DNA of 64,000 bases from an uncultured SAR86 cluster bacterium (GTDB lineage: Bacteria; Pseudomonadota; Gammaproteobacteria; Magnimaribacterales; AG-339-G14). Below the pieces are notes generated by a model that saw only the letters and a list, made by a program, of their open reading frames with translations, was not told the DNA's origin and made no database searches. Positions 39,718 through 50,514 of the stretch are shown in pieces. Positions within the stretch are counted from its first letter, which is position 1. Every line of letters starts with the position of its first letter. The DNA lies in the NCBI GenBank assembly GCA_902570035.1, contig CACFWO010000002.1, positions 127,054-191,053 on the forward strand. Direction: 5' to 3'. A program made the translations under genes and the position numbers.

Positions 39718-41061
39718 ATGAATTCAGAAACACTTACAAACCGAGTAAGGGCAGGGTATGGTATTGGTGACTATGCCATTTGCCTTTATTGGAGCGGTAT
39801 TGGTCTTTATCTTTTATATTTTTATACCGACGTAGTTGGCATTTCTCCCATTCTAGCTGGTTGGATTTATGCCCTAGGAATTGGTTGGGATGCAATCACT
39901 GATCCATTCATGGGATATTTAGCCGAAAGGACCAAAACAAAAATGGGCAGCTATCGTCCCTTTATTTATTATGGATCGATACCTTTAGCCTTATCGTTTG
40001 TTTTACTCTTTTGGATACCTCCTTTTGAAGGCACTGCTTTGTTTTTATTCTTGATTCTAGTTAATTTAATTCACAGAAGTTGTTTCACTATTGTTAGTGT
40101 TCCTTACTCATCATTGACAGCCAGAATTACCAACGACAGCAATGAACGCACAAAATTAACAACTGCAAGAATGATAAGTGCTTCATTTGGAACTCTTTCA
40201 ATGTCTGCTTTAGCGTTTCCGTTGATTGCATATTTTGGCGGAGCAGATGAGGCTTTTGGTTTTCTTTGGCTCGCAATAATCTCTGGTTTGGTTGCTATTT
40301 CTCTATTATCCGTAACGGTTTATTCAGTTCGCGAGAAGGTTGATGAAATAGTTACCTCCAATCTTCCCAACTTTGTATCAATTACCAAAACCGTGGTAAC
40401 CAATTATCCTTTTTGGATAGTTTTCGGCTGCATTCTCATCTTAGGTTCAACCGGAGTCATGTTTAACAAAAATTTAATTTATTTTGTTAAGTACGGACTA
40501 GAACTGCACGAATATCAGGGATTGATCCTAGGGGTAAGTTCCGGCGCCTCGTTTTTATCTTTACCTTTTTGGGCGTATTTGGCATTAAAAATTGGAAAAA
40601 GGGAGACCTGGTTAATTTCAATGACAATCGCTTTTATTGGTCTTTTATTATTTTTCTATTATCCAATTGCCTCTTTAAATGAGCTATTGATCCTTTTAGC
40701 ACTGATCGGAGTTGGAAACGGGGCCGGAGGGGTTCTCTTTTGGTCAATGTTGCCTGATACAGTTGAATACGGCGAGTGGAAAAGCGGCATCAGAACTGAA
40801 TCATCTCTTTATGGTTTTATGACATTTGCACAGAAATCATCGATAGCTGTGGCGGCTTTAATCTTAGGATTTTTATTATCGGGCATAGGGTTTGAACCCA
40901 ACCAAATTCAATCTGAAGAAACCATATCTGGAATGAAGTTTATGATGAGTTGGATACCTATCTGCGGAATTATAATTAGTCTAGTATTGATGTACTTTTA
41001 TCCAATAAGCACCAAGTTTCATGGCGAGCTTTTACAGAGAATAAAAGAGAGGAACGCATAA
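39718..41061 (+). CDS. MFS glycoside-pentoside-hexuronide (GPH)-type sugar:cation symporter
   Basis: GWDAITDPFMGYLAERTKTKMGSYRPFI; MLPDTVEYGEWKSGIRTESSLYGFMTFAQKSS; start moved to ATG 39718. Confidence 0.92.
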   Translation: MNSETLTNRVRAGYGIGDYAICLYWSGIGLYLLYFYTDVVGISPILAGWIYALGIGWDAITDPFMGYLAERTKTKMGSYRPFIYYGSIPLALSFVLLFWIPPFEGTALFLFLILVNLIHRSCFTIVSVPYSSLTARITNDSNERTKLTTARMISASFGTLSMSALAFPLIAYFGGADEAFGFLWLAIISGLVAISLLSVTVYSVREKVDEIVTSNLPNFVSITKTVVTNYPFWIVFGCILILGSTGVMFNKNLIYFVKYGLELHEYQGLILGVSSGASFLSLPFWAYLALKIGKRETWLISMTIAFIGLLLFFYYPIASLNELLILLALIGVGNGAGGVLFWSMLPDTVEYGEWKSGIRTESSLYGFMTFAQKSSIAVAALILGFLLSGIGFEPNQIQSEETISGMKFMMSWIPICGIIISLVLMYFYPISTKFHGELLQRIKERNA

Positions 41062-43052
41062 TGTCTAAATCAAAAGTAAAGTGGGGAATCATTGCAGCCG
41101 GAAGCATAGCTAACGCCTTTGCTCATTCAATAAAATATTCAGAAAACTCTGAACTAAAAAGTGTTCTTGGAAGAAATGAAGAAAAGGTAAATGCTTTTGC
41201 AGAAAAACATCAAATACAACCTTTTACCGACCAAGAATCTTTTTTTAATTCTGAAATTGATGCTGTTTACGTAGCTACGCCACACGATACACACTTTCAT
41301 TACTCCATGGAGGCAATAAACAGATCTTTACACGTTTTATGCGAAAAGCCGCTTACGGTTAATTCAACCGAAGCCATGGTTCTTATGAATGAGGCTAAAA
41401 AGCAAAAGGTCTTTTTAATGGAAGCATTCATGTACAGGACACATCCTCAAACTCATGAGATTTTAAAATTAGTGAAAGAACACTTTCAGGATAATAAGGT
41501 TCTTATTTCCAGTTCATTTGGTTTTAATGCTCCGGTTCCAGAAGATCACAGATTAAGAAACCCTGACTTAGCAGGCGGCGCTATCTTGGATGTAGGTTGC
41601 TACCCTCTATCCATGGCCAGACTTATAGCCGGCACCATTGATAGCAAGCCTTTCCTTGACCCAATTAGCATGGAAGTATCCGGTGAATTAGATTCCACAG
41701 GTGTAGATGCAGACTCAACGGCAAAGATTACCTTTAATGACAAAATTCAGGCTGAAATTAAAACTGCCATTGTTAACGAATATGCAAATGACTTGATCAT
41801 AGAATCAGGTGATTCAAAACTGGAAGTTTCTCAACCTTGGCATTGCGGTCAATTTCAGGATGGTAAATCGTCCATTAAATTAACTTTAAATAATAAAGAA
41901 TCTGAAATTCCCATAGTTGACGAGGTTGGTTTATTTACTCGAGAAATTAACGAAGCATCTGATTGTATTCTTCAAGGAAATCTAGAATCTGAAGCGATGT
42001 CTCATAAAGACACTTTTGGGAACATGCTGTGGTTAGAAAGATGGTACGTTGAAACTGGCGTCAAGTATCCCCAAAACACTCCGCAAAGTTCGCCAATATT
42101 TAGTTATGACTACTCGGCTGTTGAAAATATAAAGAAATCAGCCTTCGAAGAGATTTCTAAAGAGGGTTCTCGAATAGTATTTGGTTGTGATAATCAAACT
42201 TCACAACTTCATGCTTCTACTATGTTTGATCATTTTTATAGAAACGGAGGCAATATTTTTGATACTGCCTACATCTATAATTTTGGAAAATCTGACAAAT
42301 ACCTCGGTGAGTGGATTAAAACTAACGACTTGTCTAAAGATGTAATGGTACTTGGCAAGGGGGCGCATACTCCTGATTGTGAACCTAAGTTTATAAAGCC
42401 ACAATTAGAAGAATCACTCGATAGACTCATGCTCGATCGCATGGATATATATTGTTTGCATAGAGATAATGCAGATATCCCTAGCGGTGAATTTATTGAT
42501 GCTCTTAATGAAGTTCGTGATGAAGGACTCATATCTTATCTTGGCGCATCAAATTGGACCTTAGAAAGATTCACTGAGGCTAATGAATTTGCGCAAAACA
42601 ACGATAAAGTAGGGTTCAAAGTTTTGAGCAACAATTTTAGTTTAGCCAACATGAACGAACCAGTTTGGCCAGGTTGTGTCCACTGCCATGAAGAATTCCT
42701 AGACTATTTAATTGAGAACGACATTTTTCTTTTTCCTTGGTCGAGTCAAGCTAGAGGTTTTTTCCTAGAAAAAGATCTTTTTCCTAAAGCTGAGCATTTT
42801 GCTAATCCCACTCTGGAAGAGGAAAAAAGAGTCTGGCACAGCAAAGCAAATCTTTTAAGAAGAGATAAATGTTTTGAACTCGCAGAAGAATTAGGTTGTC
42901 TCCCCATTGAATTAGCTCTTGCCTATGTATTGAATAAACATCCAAACATATTTCCACTGGTTGGACCAAGGTCGATATACGAGTCGGAAAGCTGCATGCA
43001 GGCTTCAAAGATAAATTTGAGCGAAGATCAGCTGGATTGGCTAATTTCCTAG
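41061..43052 (+). CDS. Fusion protein: N-terminal Gfo/Idh/MocA oxidoreductase, C-terminal aldo/keto reductase
   Basis: N-half: KWGIIAAGSIANAFAHSI, CEKPLTVN, GGAILDVGCYPLSMAR. C-half: GGNIFDTAYIYNFGKSDKYLGEWI, LGKGAHT, MDIYCLHRDN, YLGASNWTLERF. Confidence 0.93.
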   Translation: MSKSKVKWGIIAAGSIANAFAHSIKYSENSELKSVLGRNEEKVNAFAEKHQIQPFTDQESFFNSEIDAVYVATPHDTHFHYSMEAINRSLHVLCEKPLTVNSTEAMVLMNEAKKQKVFLMEAFMYRTHPQTHEILKLVKEHFQDNKVLISSSFGFNAPVPEDHRLRNPDLAGGAILDVGCYPLSMARLIAGTIDSKPFLDPISMEVSGELDSTGVDADSTAKITFNDKIQAEIKTAIVNEYANDLIIESGDSKLEVSQPWHCGQFQDGKSSIKLTLNNKESEIPIVDEVGLFTREINEASDCILQGNLESEAMSHKDTFGNMLWLERWYVETGVKYPQNTPQSSPIFSYDYSAVENIKKSAFEEISKEGSRIVFGCDNQTSQLHASTMFDHFYRNGGNIFDTAYIYNFGKSDKYLGEWIKTNDLSKDVMVLGKGAHTPDCEPKFIKPQLEESLDRLMLDRMDIYCLHRDNADIPSGEFIDALNEVRDEGLISYLGASNWTLERFTEANEFAQNNDKVGFKVLSNNFSLANMNEPVWPGCVHCHEEFLDYLIENDIFLFPWSSQARGFFLEKDLFPKAEHFANPTLEEEKRVWHSKANLLRRDKCFELAEELGCLPIELALAYVLNKHPNIFPLVGPRSIYESESCMQASKINLSEDQLDWLIS

Positions 43053-45470
43053 CGTAATCGTTTCGCTAAGTTCTATTTTTTCTGAAGAAGACCCTATTTC
43101 AATCGAATAACTACCAGGTCTTATTTTCCAATCCTTATCTTTAACATCCCAATAAGAGAAGTTTCTAGCGTTAAGGTTAATTTCAATTTCTTGTTTTTTT
43201 TGTTTTTCAATCAATACTTTTTTGAATGACTGAAGACTTTTTATGGGTTCATCATTTGGGCTACTTTCATACGATACATAACACTGAGCCACTTCTTGAC
43301 CATCCATATCACCAATATTATCAATGTTGAATCTACAAACTACGTCTGCGTTAGCACTTACTGATATTTCAAGATCTCCGTAGGAAAAATCGGTATAAGA
43401 CAACCCATGCCCCAAAGGAAAGAGGGGCTTGATGTTTTTTCTTTCGTACCATCTATGTCCTACCAATAGCTTTTCTTCGTAATCCATTTGCGAATTCTCA
43501 CCCGGGTAACAGGAAAAAGCGGGAGTATCTTCAATTCTTTTTGGGAAGGTAGTAGGGAGCTTCCCAGAAGGATTAACTTCACCAAATAAAATATCCATTA
43601 AGGCATTTCCATATTCTTGGCCGCCAAACCAAGATTGAAGTATTGCTTTAGATTGATCTTCCCAAGGCATCGAAACCGGCGATCCTGAATTGATTACCAC
43701 CACAGTATTTTTATTTTCAGCCAAGACTGCGTCTACCAACTCATCTTGATTTGCTGGCAATCCTAAGTCAGCCCTATCATTTCCTTCCGTTTCCCAATCT
43801 GAATTAGTGCCAATAACTAGAATGACTGCATCAGCTTCTTGAGCGGCTTTTTTTGCTTCCTTCAAGAGATCCACTGCCTCTGGTGGCTTGCATCCGAACT
43901 GAATTGCAGGAAATCTACCTTCAAAAAAATACTCAACTTCAAAACGGTAAGTTTGATCTTTGTTGAGGTTAATTGATTGTCTTTTTGGAGCTGTCGCAAA
44001 AGAGAAGAAAGCCTCACCTGGAGAGGTTTCATTCCAATTATCAACAAGAACCTCTCCATCAATCTTTAATTTACTCAATCCTATACCAAAAATTTCAAAT
44101 TCATGATCACCTGAAATATCCGGAGTGTAGTCACAAGAAAATCTTACAATGATATGAGGTCGCTCCTCTTTATTGATAATGTTTTTAGCAAAACCTTCAA
44201 ACACCCAGTATCGATTTCCTTTCAAAATTTCTGTGGATATAAGATTAGATTCGTCAATTTCTTTATTGAAGTACTCAACTAAAAAACCGTCCTCAGAATT
44301 TGAGAAAAGCCTCTCATCTAATTTAGGTAAATATTTATTCGTATTTGCTCCTTTTGCATGAGTGATCGCAAATTTATCTTTGTACCTTTCATTTAAAGCA
44401 TCAAATGGATGAACCTGATAATGGGGTTTTAGACTTGCACTACCACCACCTATAATTTGACTGTTTTTCGCATTAGGACCAATGATTGCAACCTTAGAGA
44501 TTTGATTCCCATTCAATGGCAGGAGATTATCGTTTTTGAGTAAAACCATTCCTTCGCAAGCTACATCTCTGAGAAGTTTATTATGAGCATCTCTAACATT
44601 ACTTTTTTCAGGTTTATTCTGTGGAGAATCAAACCTTCCTGAAAATTCTCCTACTGATAGAATTCTATGTACTTTGTCGTCTATTATTTCTTCATCCACT
44701 AGACCGTCATTAACAGCTTGCAGCAACTTTTCACCCCATGCATTTCCTGGCCCTGGCATCTCAAGATCTAGGCCACCGTTAGCGTTTTCAACAGTTTCCA
44801 ATGCCGCTCCCCAGTCACTTACTACATAACCGTCAAATTTCCATTCTTCTTTTAAGATATTGATAAGAATTTCTTTATGGGAACTACAAAAAATATTATT
44901 CAGTCGGTTATATGCAGACATCACTGACTTAGCATCACCATCTTTGACGCCCATTTCGAAAGGCAGAAGATATATTTCTCGAAGTGTTCTTTCGTCTACA
45001 TTCGAACTTACAGAATGTCTCTCAAACTCAGTATCGTTTGCAATAAAGTGCTTCAAACATGCGGAGACTTTTTGGGATTGAACGCCTTTGACATAAGCAG
45101 TTGCAAGTTTTCCTACCAGGAAAGGATCTTCAGAATAATTTTCAAAATGTCTACCACCTAAAGGATGTCTATGAAGGTTAATGGTAGGACCAAGCAAGAC
45201 ATCAACATCCTTATCTCTGGCCTCTTCTCCTAAAGCGACACCTATTGTTTCAAGCAGTTCTTCATTCCAAGTTGATCCCATTAGAATAGGGCAAGGAAAA
45301 CACGCTGAAGTCTTACCTGAGGTTCCGTCTCCTCTGACCCCGTTTGGACCATCAGACATTTTGATACTGGGTATGTCTAGCCTCTCAATTTTATTGGTGT
45401 ACCAATTATTGAAACCTGACAGCAAAAGAATTTTTTCTTTTAGGTTAAGTTCTTTAACTAAATCTTGCAT
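43041..45470 (-). CDS. Glycoside hydrolase family 3 (beta-glucosidase-like) with PA14 domain
   Basis: SDGPNGVRGDG, KHFIANDTEFERHSVSSNVDERTLREIYLLPFE, FDGYVVSDWGA nucleophile, PA14-like insert, Fn3-like C-terminus; no signal peptide. Confidence 0.94.
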   Translation of the reverse strand: MQDLVKELNLKEKILLLSGFNNWYTNKIERLDIPSIKMSDGPNGVRGDGTSGKTSACFPCPILMGSTWNEELLETIGVALGEEARDKDVDVLLGPTINLHRHPLGGRHFENYSEDPFLVGKLATAYVKGVQSQKVSACLKHFIANDTEFERHSVSSNVDERTLREIYLLPFEMGVKDGDAKSVMSAYNRLNNIFCSSHKEILINILKEEWKFDGYVVSDWGAALETVENANGGLDLEMPGPGNAWGEKLLQAVNDGLVDEEIIDDKVHRILSVGEFSGRFDSPQNKPEKSNVRDAHNKLLRDVACEGMVLLKNDNLLPLNGNQISKVAIIGPNAKNSQIIGGGSASLKPHYQVHPFDALNERYKDKFAITHAKGANTNKYLPKLDERLFSNSEDGFLVEYFNKEIDESNLISTEILKGNRYWVFEGFAKNIINKEERPHIIVRFSCDYTPDISGDHEFEIFGIGLSKLKIDGEVLVDNWNETSPGEAFFSFATAPKRQSINLNKDQTYRFEVEYFFEGRFPAIQFGCKPPEAVDLLKEAKKAAQEADAVILVIGTNSDWETEGNDRADLGLPANQDELVDAVLAENKNTVVVINSGSPVSMPWEDQSKAILQSWFGGQEYGNALMDILFGEVNPSGKLPTTFPKRIEDTPAFSCYPGENSQMDYEEKLLVGHRWYERKNIKPLFPLGHGLSYTDFSYGDLEISVSANADVVCRFNIDNIGDMDGQEVAQCYVSYESSPNDEPIKSLQSFKKVLIEKQKKQEIEINLNARNFSYWDVKDKDWKIRPGSYSIEIGSSSEKIELSETITLGN

Positions 45471-45473
45471 GAG

Positions 45474-45740
45474 TTACTCAACTGGTTTAAAGCCAACCGG
45501 TCTATCAACGTCACCATTATTGAGAAATTTATCAAGTTGATCATTTAAATAATCTCTCGTTTCTTTTTCGGCAAGATTTAATTGCTTTTCATTTATGAGC
45601 ATTGTTTGGAGCTGTAACCACTCCATCCAAGCTTTTTTTGAAACGTTATTAAATATTTCTTCACCCCTAGGACCAGGGTAGGGAGGCCTATCTAATGCGG
45701 GAAGCTCTTCTTGATATTTTTTACAGTAAACCTTTGTCAT
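45474..45740 (-). CDS. yggX: YggX family Fe(2+)-trafficking protein
   Basis: VYCKKYQEELPALDRPPYPGPRGEEIFNNVSKKAWMEWLQLQTMLINEKQLN. Confidence 0.95.
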   Translation of the reverse strand: MTKVYCKKYQEELPALDRPPYPGPRGEEIFNNVSKKAWMEWLQLQTMLINEKQLNLAEKETRDYLNDQLDKFLNNGDVDRPVGFKPVE

Positions 45741-46722
45741 TTTGATTCAAAATTTTTTTAACGATGTCCAATACTGGCTTAGGTGCACCCAATTTAGCAA
45801 TTTTATTTTTTTCTATCCAAATAGTTTTTTTATCATCGGTTTCCATGTCATCAGGAATATTAATTATTCTAGGTGATATGTGGAAGTCCTTATGAGATAA
45901 GGAATGTTTGAAGCTAGGTAGTTCATTTATATTTTGCTTTGTCTGAAACAATTCTCGCTTGGGAAATACCCATAGGTTTGGCCAAATACCTTCATCAGGA
46001 TTTTTACAAAGCATGACTTTGTTATTTTTCTGATAAATAAACCAATGAAAACTTTCTTGAGTTTTAGTGACTGTATTCTTTTTAGTTTTGATGAAATCTT
46101 GTTTTTTAAAACTCAGGCAGGTTTTTTGAATAGGGCATAGATCACATTTTGGTTTTTCTTTCACGCAAATGAGAGAACCCAAATCCATCATTCCTTGTCC
46201 AAAACTTTGATAATTTGCTTTTGGAGAATTCTGATATAAAAAAGGTTTGATGGATTTTTTTAACTCGCGTGGATTGTTTTCTACATTAAGATATCTTGAA
46301 ACCACTCTTTTGACATTTCCATCCAGGATAGTTCCTTTCTTGTTAAAAGCTAATGCAAGTATTGCTCCAGCTGTTGACTCTCCAATCCCAGGAAGAGCTA
46401 CTAAATCTTCATAATTATCAGGAAATACTTGATGATATTTATCTGTGATTATTTTTGCAGTTTCATGAAGATTTCTCGCTCTTCGATAAAAGCCCAATCC
46501 AGCCCAATTATTTAGAACTTCATCTAAATTGGCTTTTGACAAAGTTAAAACATCTGGAAATGATTTCATAAAATTTTCGTAGAAAGGAATAACCGTGGAA
46601 ACTTGAGTTTGTTGAAGCATGATCTCAGAAACCCAGACTTTATAAGGATCATTCGTTTGCCATGGTAAATTATTCCTACCATGTAGTGCTTGCCACTCGA
46701 TGATTCTTTTTGAAAATTTCAT
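45721..46722 (-). CDS. mutY: A/G-specific adenine glycosylase
   Basis: LPWQTNDPYKVWVSEIMLQQTQVSTVIPFYENFM; VALPGIGESTAGAILALAF; C-X6-C-X2-C-X5-C iron-sulfur cluster. Confidence 0.96.
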   Translation of the reverse strand: MKFSKRIIEWQALHGRNNLPWQTNDPYKVWVSEIMLQQTQVSTVIPFYENFMKSFPDVLTLSKANLDEVLNNWAGLGFYRRARNLHETAKIITDKYHQVFPDNYEDLVALPGIGESTAGAILALAFNKKGTILDGNVKRVVSRYLNVENNPRELKKSIKPFLYQNSPKANYQSFGQGMMDLGSLICVKEKPKCDLCPIQKTCLSFKKQDFIKTKKNTVTKTQESFHWFIYQKNNKVMLCKNPDEGIWPNLWVFPKRELFQTKQNINELPSFKHSLSHKDFHISPRIINIPDDMETDDKKTIWIEKNKIAKLGAPKPVLDIVKKILNQNDKGLL

Positions 46723-46771
46723 AATTAAGATATTCTACCTCTATTGATAATATATAATCTGCTTTCGTTTT

Positions 46772-47359
46772 ATGAGATCAATAGACTTAGAAAGAAATAC
46801 TAAAGAGACGCAAATAAAGCTTTCTCTTAATTTAGATGGTAGTGGCTCTGCAGATTTATCCGTGGAATTACCTTTTTTTGCTCATATGCTAGATCAACTC
46901 GTCAGACACGGTGACTTTGATTTACAGCTAAATGCTATAGGTGATCTTGAGATCGACGCACATCACACTGTTGAGGATATTGGAATAATTCTAGGCGAAG
47001 CCTTTAACTCTGCTTTAGGCGATAAAAAAGGCATCAAAAGGTTTGGTTCTGCTTACGCACCACTAGATGAATCTTTATCAAGAGTTGTTGTTGATTTCTC
47101 TGGGAGACCAGGATTATTTTGGGATGTTGAATTTAAAAGAGAATTCATCAATGATTTTGATTTGCAATTGTTGGAAGAATTTTTTCATGGGTTTACAAAC
47201 AAAGCCCTAGCAACCATTCACGTTGATAATCTAAAAGGGGCAAATGCTCATCACCAAGCAGAAACAATATTTAAAGCTTTCGCTTTAGCTTTAAAACAGG
47301 CGTGCTCCATGGACGATGCTAAAAAAGATAGGCTTCCATCCACAAAAGAACTTCTTTGA
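46772..47359 (+). CDS. hisB: Imidazoleglycerol-phosphate dehydratase
   Basis: [51 protein letters not shown]. Confidence 0.97.
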   Translation: MRSIDLERNTKETQIKLSLNLDGSGSADLSVELPFFAHMLDQLVRHGDFDLQLNAIGDLEIDAHHTVEDIGIILGEAFNSALGDKKGIKRFGSAYAPLDESLSRVVVDFSGRPGLFWDVEFKREFINDFDLQLLEEFFHGFTNKALATIHVDNLKGANAHHQAETIFKAFALALKQACSMDDAKKDRLPSTKELL

Positions 47360-47361
47360 GC

Positions 47362-47970
47362 ATGAAAGTTGGAATAATAGATTACGGAGCAAGTAATTTA
47401 TACTCCATAGATAGAAGTCTTAGATATCTGGGAGCAAATACCCTCATAATTGACGAGTCCAGTAAGCTCAAGGAAGTGGATAAACTAATCTTTCCTGGTC
47501 AAGGTTCTCTGGGTTCTGCAATGTCTCATTTAAAGAAAATCGATCTGTTTGAAGATGTAAGAATACAGTTGAAAGAAAAACCTTTTTTGGGCATTTGTTT
47601 AGGACTCCAAGTTCTTTTTTCAAAAAGCGAGGAGGGAGATACTCAGGGATATGGATTTTATAAAAATGAAATATCAATGTTTCCCCCTGACTTACCTATA
47701 AAGGTTCCTCACATGGGTTGGAACAAGGTCTTTATAAAACAAGATCATGACTTATTTAAAAACATTGAAAATGACACAAGATTTTATTTTGTGCATTCAT
47801 ATTTATTAAAAGACTTCGATGAGGAAAAATCTTTTTCTACCACTCATCATGGTATTGAGTTTATTTCATCCATTGGAGATGAAAATATTTTCGCCACCCA
47901 ATTCCATCCTGAGAAGAGTGGAGAGGCGGGATTAAAATTTTTTGATAATTTTCTTAAATGGAACCCTTAA
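47362..47970 (+). CDS. hisH: Imidazole glycerol phosphate synthase, glutaminase subunit
   Basis: GIIDYGASNLYSIDRSL, PFLGICLGLQVLF, FATQFHPEKSG; start moved from TTG 47356 to ATG 47362. Confidence 0.97.
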   Translation: MKVGIIDYGASNLYSIDRSLRYLGANTLIIDESSKLKEVDKLIFPGQGSLGSAMSHLKKIDLFEDVRIQLKEKPFLGICLGLQVLFSKSEEGDTQGYGFYKNEISMFPPDLPIKVPHMGWNKVFIKQDHDLFKNIENDTRFYFVHSYLLKDFDEEKSFSTTHHGIEFISSIGDENIFATQFHPEKSGEAGLKFFDNFLKWNP

Positions 47971-48689
47971 TGAAAATTATTCCAGCTATTGATATCCAAG
48001 ATGGGAAGTGTGTAAGGCTTACAAAAGGCGATCTAAATTCTACTGTTAAGTATTTTGATGATCCTGTCCAAGCTGCCGAACATTGGTATTCATATGGAAT
48101 AGACAGAATTCATATAGTTGATTTAGATGGGGCAAAAAAAGGCCAGTCTTTAATATTGAACATCATTGATGATATTAAAAAGAAATTACCAAAAGTTTCC
48201 CTTCAAGTAGGAGGAGGTTTCAGAAATAAAGAAACAATTGAGCGTGCAATAAATTCTGGCATCGATCAAATTATTTTAGGTAGTCTTGCTGTCAAAGATC
48301 CTATTTTATTTCACGACATTGCTTCCTCTTATCCAGATAAAATTATTTTTGGGCTGGATACAAAGGATGACTATGTTAAGTCAGAGGCTTGGACAGAAGA
48401 TTCAGGAGTTTATTGGATAGATTTGGTTAAAAAGTTCAATGATCTGCCCATAAACTCTATAATTTTTACAGACATAGATAGAGATGGAATGCTCAATGGA
48501 CCTAATTTGGAAAAAATAACTGAATTAACAAGCAATACCTCATTGCCCATTATCGCATCCGGCGGAGTATCTTCTCTGGAAGATTTAATTCGATTAAAAC
48601 AAATTAAAGGCGTATCAGGAGTTATTTCTGGCAAAGCGTTATACGAAAATACCTTTTCTTTAGATGAGGCATTAAATTTAATTTCTTAA
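47970..48689 (+). CDS. hisA: Phosphoribosylformimino-AICAR ribotide isomerase
   Basis: [43 protein letters not shown]; start at ATG 47970 (TAATG overlap with hisH). Confidence 0.97.
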   Translation: MKIIPAIDIQDGKCVRLTKGDLNSTVKYFDDPVQAAEHWYSYGIDRIHIVDLDGAKKGQSLILNIIDDIKKKLPKVSLQVGGGFRNKETIERAINSGIDQIILGSLAVKDPILFHDIASSYPDKIIFGLDTKDDYVKSEAWTEDSGVYWIDLVKKFNDLPINSIIFTDIDRDGMLNGPNLEKITELTSNTSLPIIASGGVSSLEDLIRLKQIKGVSGVISGKALYENTFSLDEALNLIS

Positions 48690-48690
48690 T

Positions 48691-49449
48691 ATGACAGTAG
48701 CTGTAAGAATCATCCCTTGTCTCGATATCAGAGCAGGACGAGTTGTTAAAGGGGTTAACTTTGAAAATATTATCGATGCAGGAGATCCTGTAGAAACTGC
48801 AGAAAGATACAATGCAGAAGGAGCAGATGAGTTATGTTTTTTAGATATAGATGCTTCTTATGAAAACCGATCAGCTACTCTTTCTACAGTCGAAGCTGTA
48901 GCTTCGCAGGTATTTATTCCTTTAACTGTTGGTGGAGGAGTTAGCAAATTACAAGATATAGAGAGATTACTTGAAAAAGGAGCAGATAAAGTATCGATAA
49001 ACACCTCAGCTATCCTTGATCCGTCTTTGGTTGGGAATGCAGCAAAGAAATTTGGTTCTCAGTGTATCGTTGTTGCTGTGGATTCAAAGAGAGAAGGAGA
49101 AAAATCTTATGTTTACACTCACGGAGGAAAAAATAAGACCGCTTTTGAGACATCAGCTTGGATAAAAATTGTTGAAGGTGAGGGCGCAGGAGAAATTCTT
49201 CTAACTTCCATGGATAGAGATGGCACTAAAATAGGATTTGATAATGAACTTACTTCCTCAATTGCAAAAGATTTGAGTATCCCGCTTATTACTTCTGGAG
49301 GAGCCGGAAGTATTGATCATATGATAGAAGGGATAACCGATGGAAAAGCAGATGCTGTCCTTGCAGCCAGTATTTTTCACCAAAAGGAAATTACCATTGC
49401 AGAGGTCAAAGATGGCCTAGCTTCCAAGGGTATCGAAGTAAGGTTATAA
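48691..49449 (+). CDS. hisF: Imidazole glycerol phosphate synthase, cyclase subunit
   Basis: [58 protein letters not shown]. Confidence 0.97.
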   Translation: MTVAVRIIPCLDIRAGRVVKGVNFENIIDAGDPVETAERYNAEGADELCFLDIDASYENRSATLSTVEAVASQVFIPLTVGGGVSKLQDIERLLEKGADKVSINTSAILDPSLVGNAAKKFGSQCIVVAVDSKREGEKSYVYTHGGKNKTAFETSAWIKIVEGEGAGEILLTSMDRDGTKIGFDNELTSSIAKDLSIPLITSGGAGSIDHMIEGITDGKADAVLAASIFHQKEITIAEVKDGLASKGIEVRL

Positions 49450-50070
49450 AATATCTTTTGAAATTACTTGAAGATCCTCATCCAGCTTATAGACAATTGG
49501 CTGTCCAGTAGCGATCTCAAGCTTTACTATTTTATCCTCAGATATTTTCTCTAGATACATAATTAAAGCTCTAAGAGAATTACCATGAGCTGAAATTAAA
49601 ATATTTTTCTGATTTCTTAATTCTGGATAAATAATATTTTCAAAGTATGGCAAAACTCTTTCAGCTGTATTTTTGAGACTCTCTCCTCCTGGAGGAGGAG
49701 TGTCATAAGATCTTCTCCAAATATGAACCTGTTCATCTCCCCACTTTTTTCTTGCATCGTCTTTATTTAATCCAGATAAATCTCCATAGTCTCTTTCGTT
49801 AAGGGCTTTATTTTCAGACGTGGGAATATCTTCTCCAAGCTCTTGCATGATGAGATTACCTGTCCTTTGAGCTCTTTTTAGTTTCGAAGTGAAATGTAAG
49901 TCAAAATTAATGTTAGTTTGTTTTATTTTTTTACCTGCATTAATAGCCTCTTCAATTCCTTTTTCAGTCAAATCTGGATCTTTCCAACCTGTGAATAAGT
50001 TTTCTTTATTCCACTGACTTTGTCCGTGCCTAACAAGAACTAAGGTTGAAATTTTTTTTGAGTGAGACAT
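49444..50070 (-). CDS. gpmA: 2,3-bisphosphoglycerate-dependent phosphoglycerate mutase
   Basis: [55 protein letters not shown]. Confidence 0.96.
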   Translation of the reverse strand: MSHSKKISTLVLVRHGQSQWNKENLFTGWKDPDLTEKGIEEAINAGKKIKQTNINFDLHFTSKLKRAQRTGNLIMQELGEDIPTSENKALNERDYGDLSGLNKDDARKKWGDEQVHIWRRSYDTPPPGGESLKNTAERVLPYFENIIYPELRNQKNILISAHGNSLRALIMYLEKISEDKIVKLEIATGQPIVYKLDEDLQVISKDIL

Positions 50071-50106
50071 AGTTTCTTCTAAGCTTAGGGTTTAATATAC
50101 GCTCCC

Positions 50107-50514
50107 ATGGAATACTTCATTCAATTCGTAATTGAAAATTGGTACATCGAGGTACCTCTTATTATATCTATAGCAGCTTTAATATTGTTTGAAAAATCAA
50201 AAAGAGCTTCGAAAATCGAACCGCAAGCAGCAACCATTATGATAAATAAACAAAAAGCTAGAGTTTTAGATGTCAGAAGTGCCATTGAATTTAGCAAAGG
50301 AACAATTCCCAATGCAGTTAACGTTAACAAAGATAACGCTTCTTGCATCAGTGCTTTAAAAGGAGATTTAGATAACCCGGTAATATTTGTTTGTAATCAA
50401 GGCACTGATTCTTCAAAAATTGCATCCAGCCTTAAAAAAGATTTGAAAGAGGTTTATGTGATTAGCGGAGGTATTAACGCATGGAAAAGCGAGGGCTTTC
50501 CTATTGTGAATTAG
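50107..50514 (+). CDS. Membrane-anchored rhodanese-like protein
   Basis: N-terminal TM; ARVLDVRSAIEFSKGTIPNAVNV; VFVCNQGTDSSKIA; GGINAWKSEGFPI. Confidence 0.92.
   Translation: MEYFIQFVIENWYIEVPLIISIAALILFEKSKRASKIEPQAATIMINKQKARVLDVRSAIEFSKGTIPNAVNVNKDNASCISALKGDLDNPVIFVCNQGTDSSKIASSLKKDLKEVYVISGGINAWKSEGFPIVN

Noticed and set aside
39552-45470. Sugar cassette as a tRNA-integrated genomic island
   Set aside because: The cassette is on the 5' side of the tRNA, not the usual 3' attachment side, and there is no integrase or repeated tRNA 3' end seen.
49683-49702. CTCCTCCTGGAGGAGGAG purine/pyrimidine near-palindrome
   Set aside because: Explained by codons of the conserved TPPPGGES segment of GpmA.
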